DNA of 64,000 nucleotides, taken from Phytophthora sp. 'mugwort'. Its lineage: Eukaryota > Oomycota > Peronosporomycetes > Peronosporales > Peronosporaceae. This document shows, piece after piece, positions 63,893 to 64,000 of this stretch. Within the stretch, counting starts at the first letter, position 1; each line of letters opens with the position of its first letter. The stretch is from NCBI GenBank assembly GCA_033558025.1, contig JAUCEF010000005.1, positions 682,001 to 746,000 of the forward strand. Direction: 5' to 3'. The notes beneath the pieces are model-generated. The model saw only the letters and a list, made by a program, of their open reading frames with translations, had not been told where the DNA came from and ran no database searches. The position numbers and the translations under genes are program-made.

Positions 63893-64000
63893 TGGGGGAC
63901 CCTCGAGGCTGATTGGCGCAAAGCCGCCCCAGACGCAGCATTTGCCCGTACTGAAGATATTCGCTCTAGCGCTCCTTCACGTACCGATTTGGCAGGGATA

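Noticed and set aside
1..64000. CRISPR array, bacterial operon, riboswitch or phage module
   Set aside because: Introns, eukaryotic gene families and transposon types show nuclear oomycete DNA. No regularly spaced direct repeats of CRISPR type were seen.

Overview
The window reads as nuclear DNA of an oomycete, most likely Phytophthora or a close relative. The genes are compact with few short introns, typically 50-150 bp, with GTACGT/GTAAGT-like donors. Intergenic gaps are 45-300 bp in the core, often between head-to-head or tail-to-tail pairs. The flanks hold decayed transposons whose protein remnants resemble families I know from Phytophthora genomes. I assigned everything by reading alone; exon joins were checked only by codon phase and family similarity.

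Layout. (1) 1-7.7 kb is a nest of transposon relics: a PIF/Harbinger-type transposase (+) split by a minus-strand Ty3/gypsy chromovirus remnant. The remnant keeps gag, protease, RNase H, integrase and chromodomain but has lost the reverse transcriptase core and 5' end. (2) 9.0-37.8 kb is a gene-dense island with 14 genes in order: heat shock factor (+), a short coiled-coil protein (-), an eIF5A-C-terminal-like protein (+), a CacyBP/SIP homologue (-), a B-box zinc-finger protein (+), an LC8 dynein light chain (-), an unrecognised 219-aa protein (+), a seven-helix membrane protein (-), methylene-tetrahydrofolate dehydrogenase/cyclohydrolase (+), a 3,009-aa single-exon IQ/ankyrin protein (-), DNA ligase I (-), RNase H2 subunit B (+), an IFT25/HSPB11 homologue (-) and a PHD-bromodomain protein (-). 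(3) 38-64 kb is gene-poor and repeat-rich. It holds foldback and TIR elements, hAT, MULE, two kinds of PIF/Harbinger, pogo/Tigger and Myb/SANT-like remnants, LTR-like repeats, a possible broken RxLR-type effector fragment, and one intact-looking small gene at 54.9-55.4 kb.

Functional links. DNA ligase I and RNase H2B are divergent across 163 bp that carries two E2F-type palindromes, and both proteins carry PCNA-binding (PIP-box) motifs at opposite ends. This looks like a replication/ribonucleotide-repair pair under shared S-phase control. LC8, IFT25 and the giant IQ/ankyrin protein would fit microtubule or flagellar functions of the zoospore. The most unusual items are the ligase PIP box split by intron 1, the 3,009-aa IQ/ankyrin protein, the divergent E2F promoter, an open reading frame antisense to the chromovirus 3' end, and a repeated polypurine tract inside that element's integrase.
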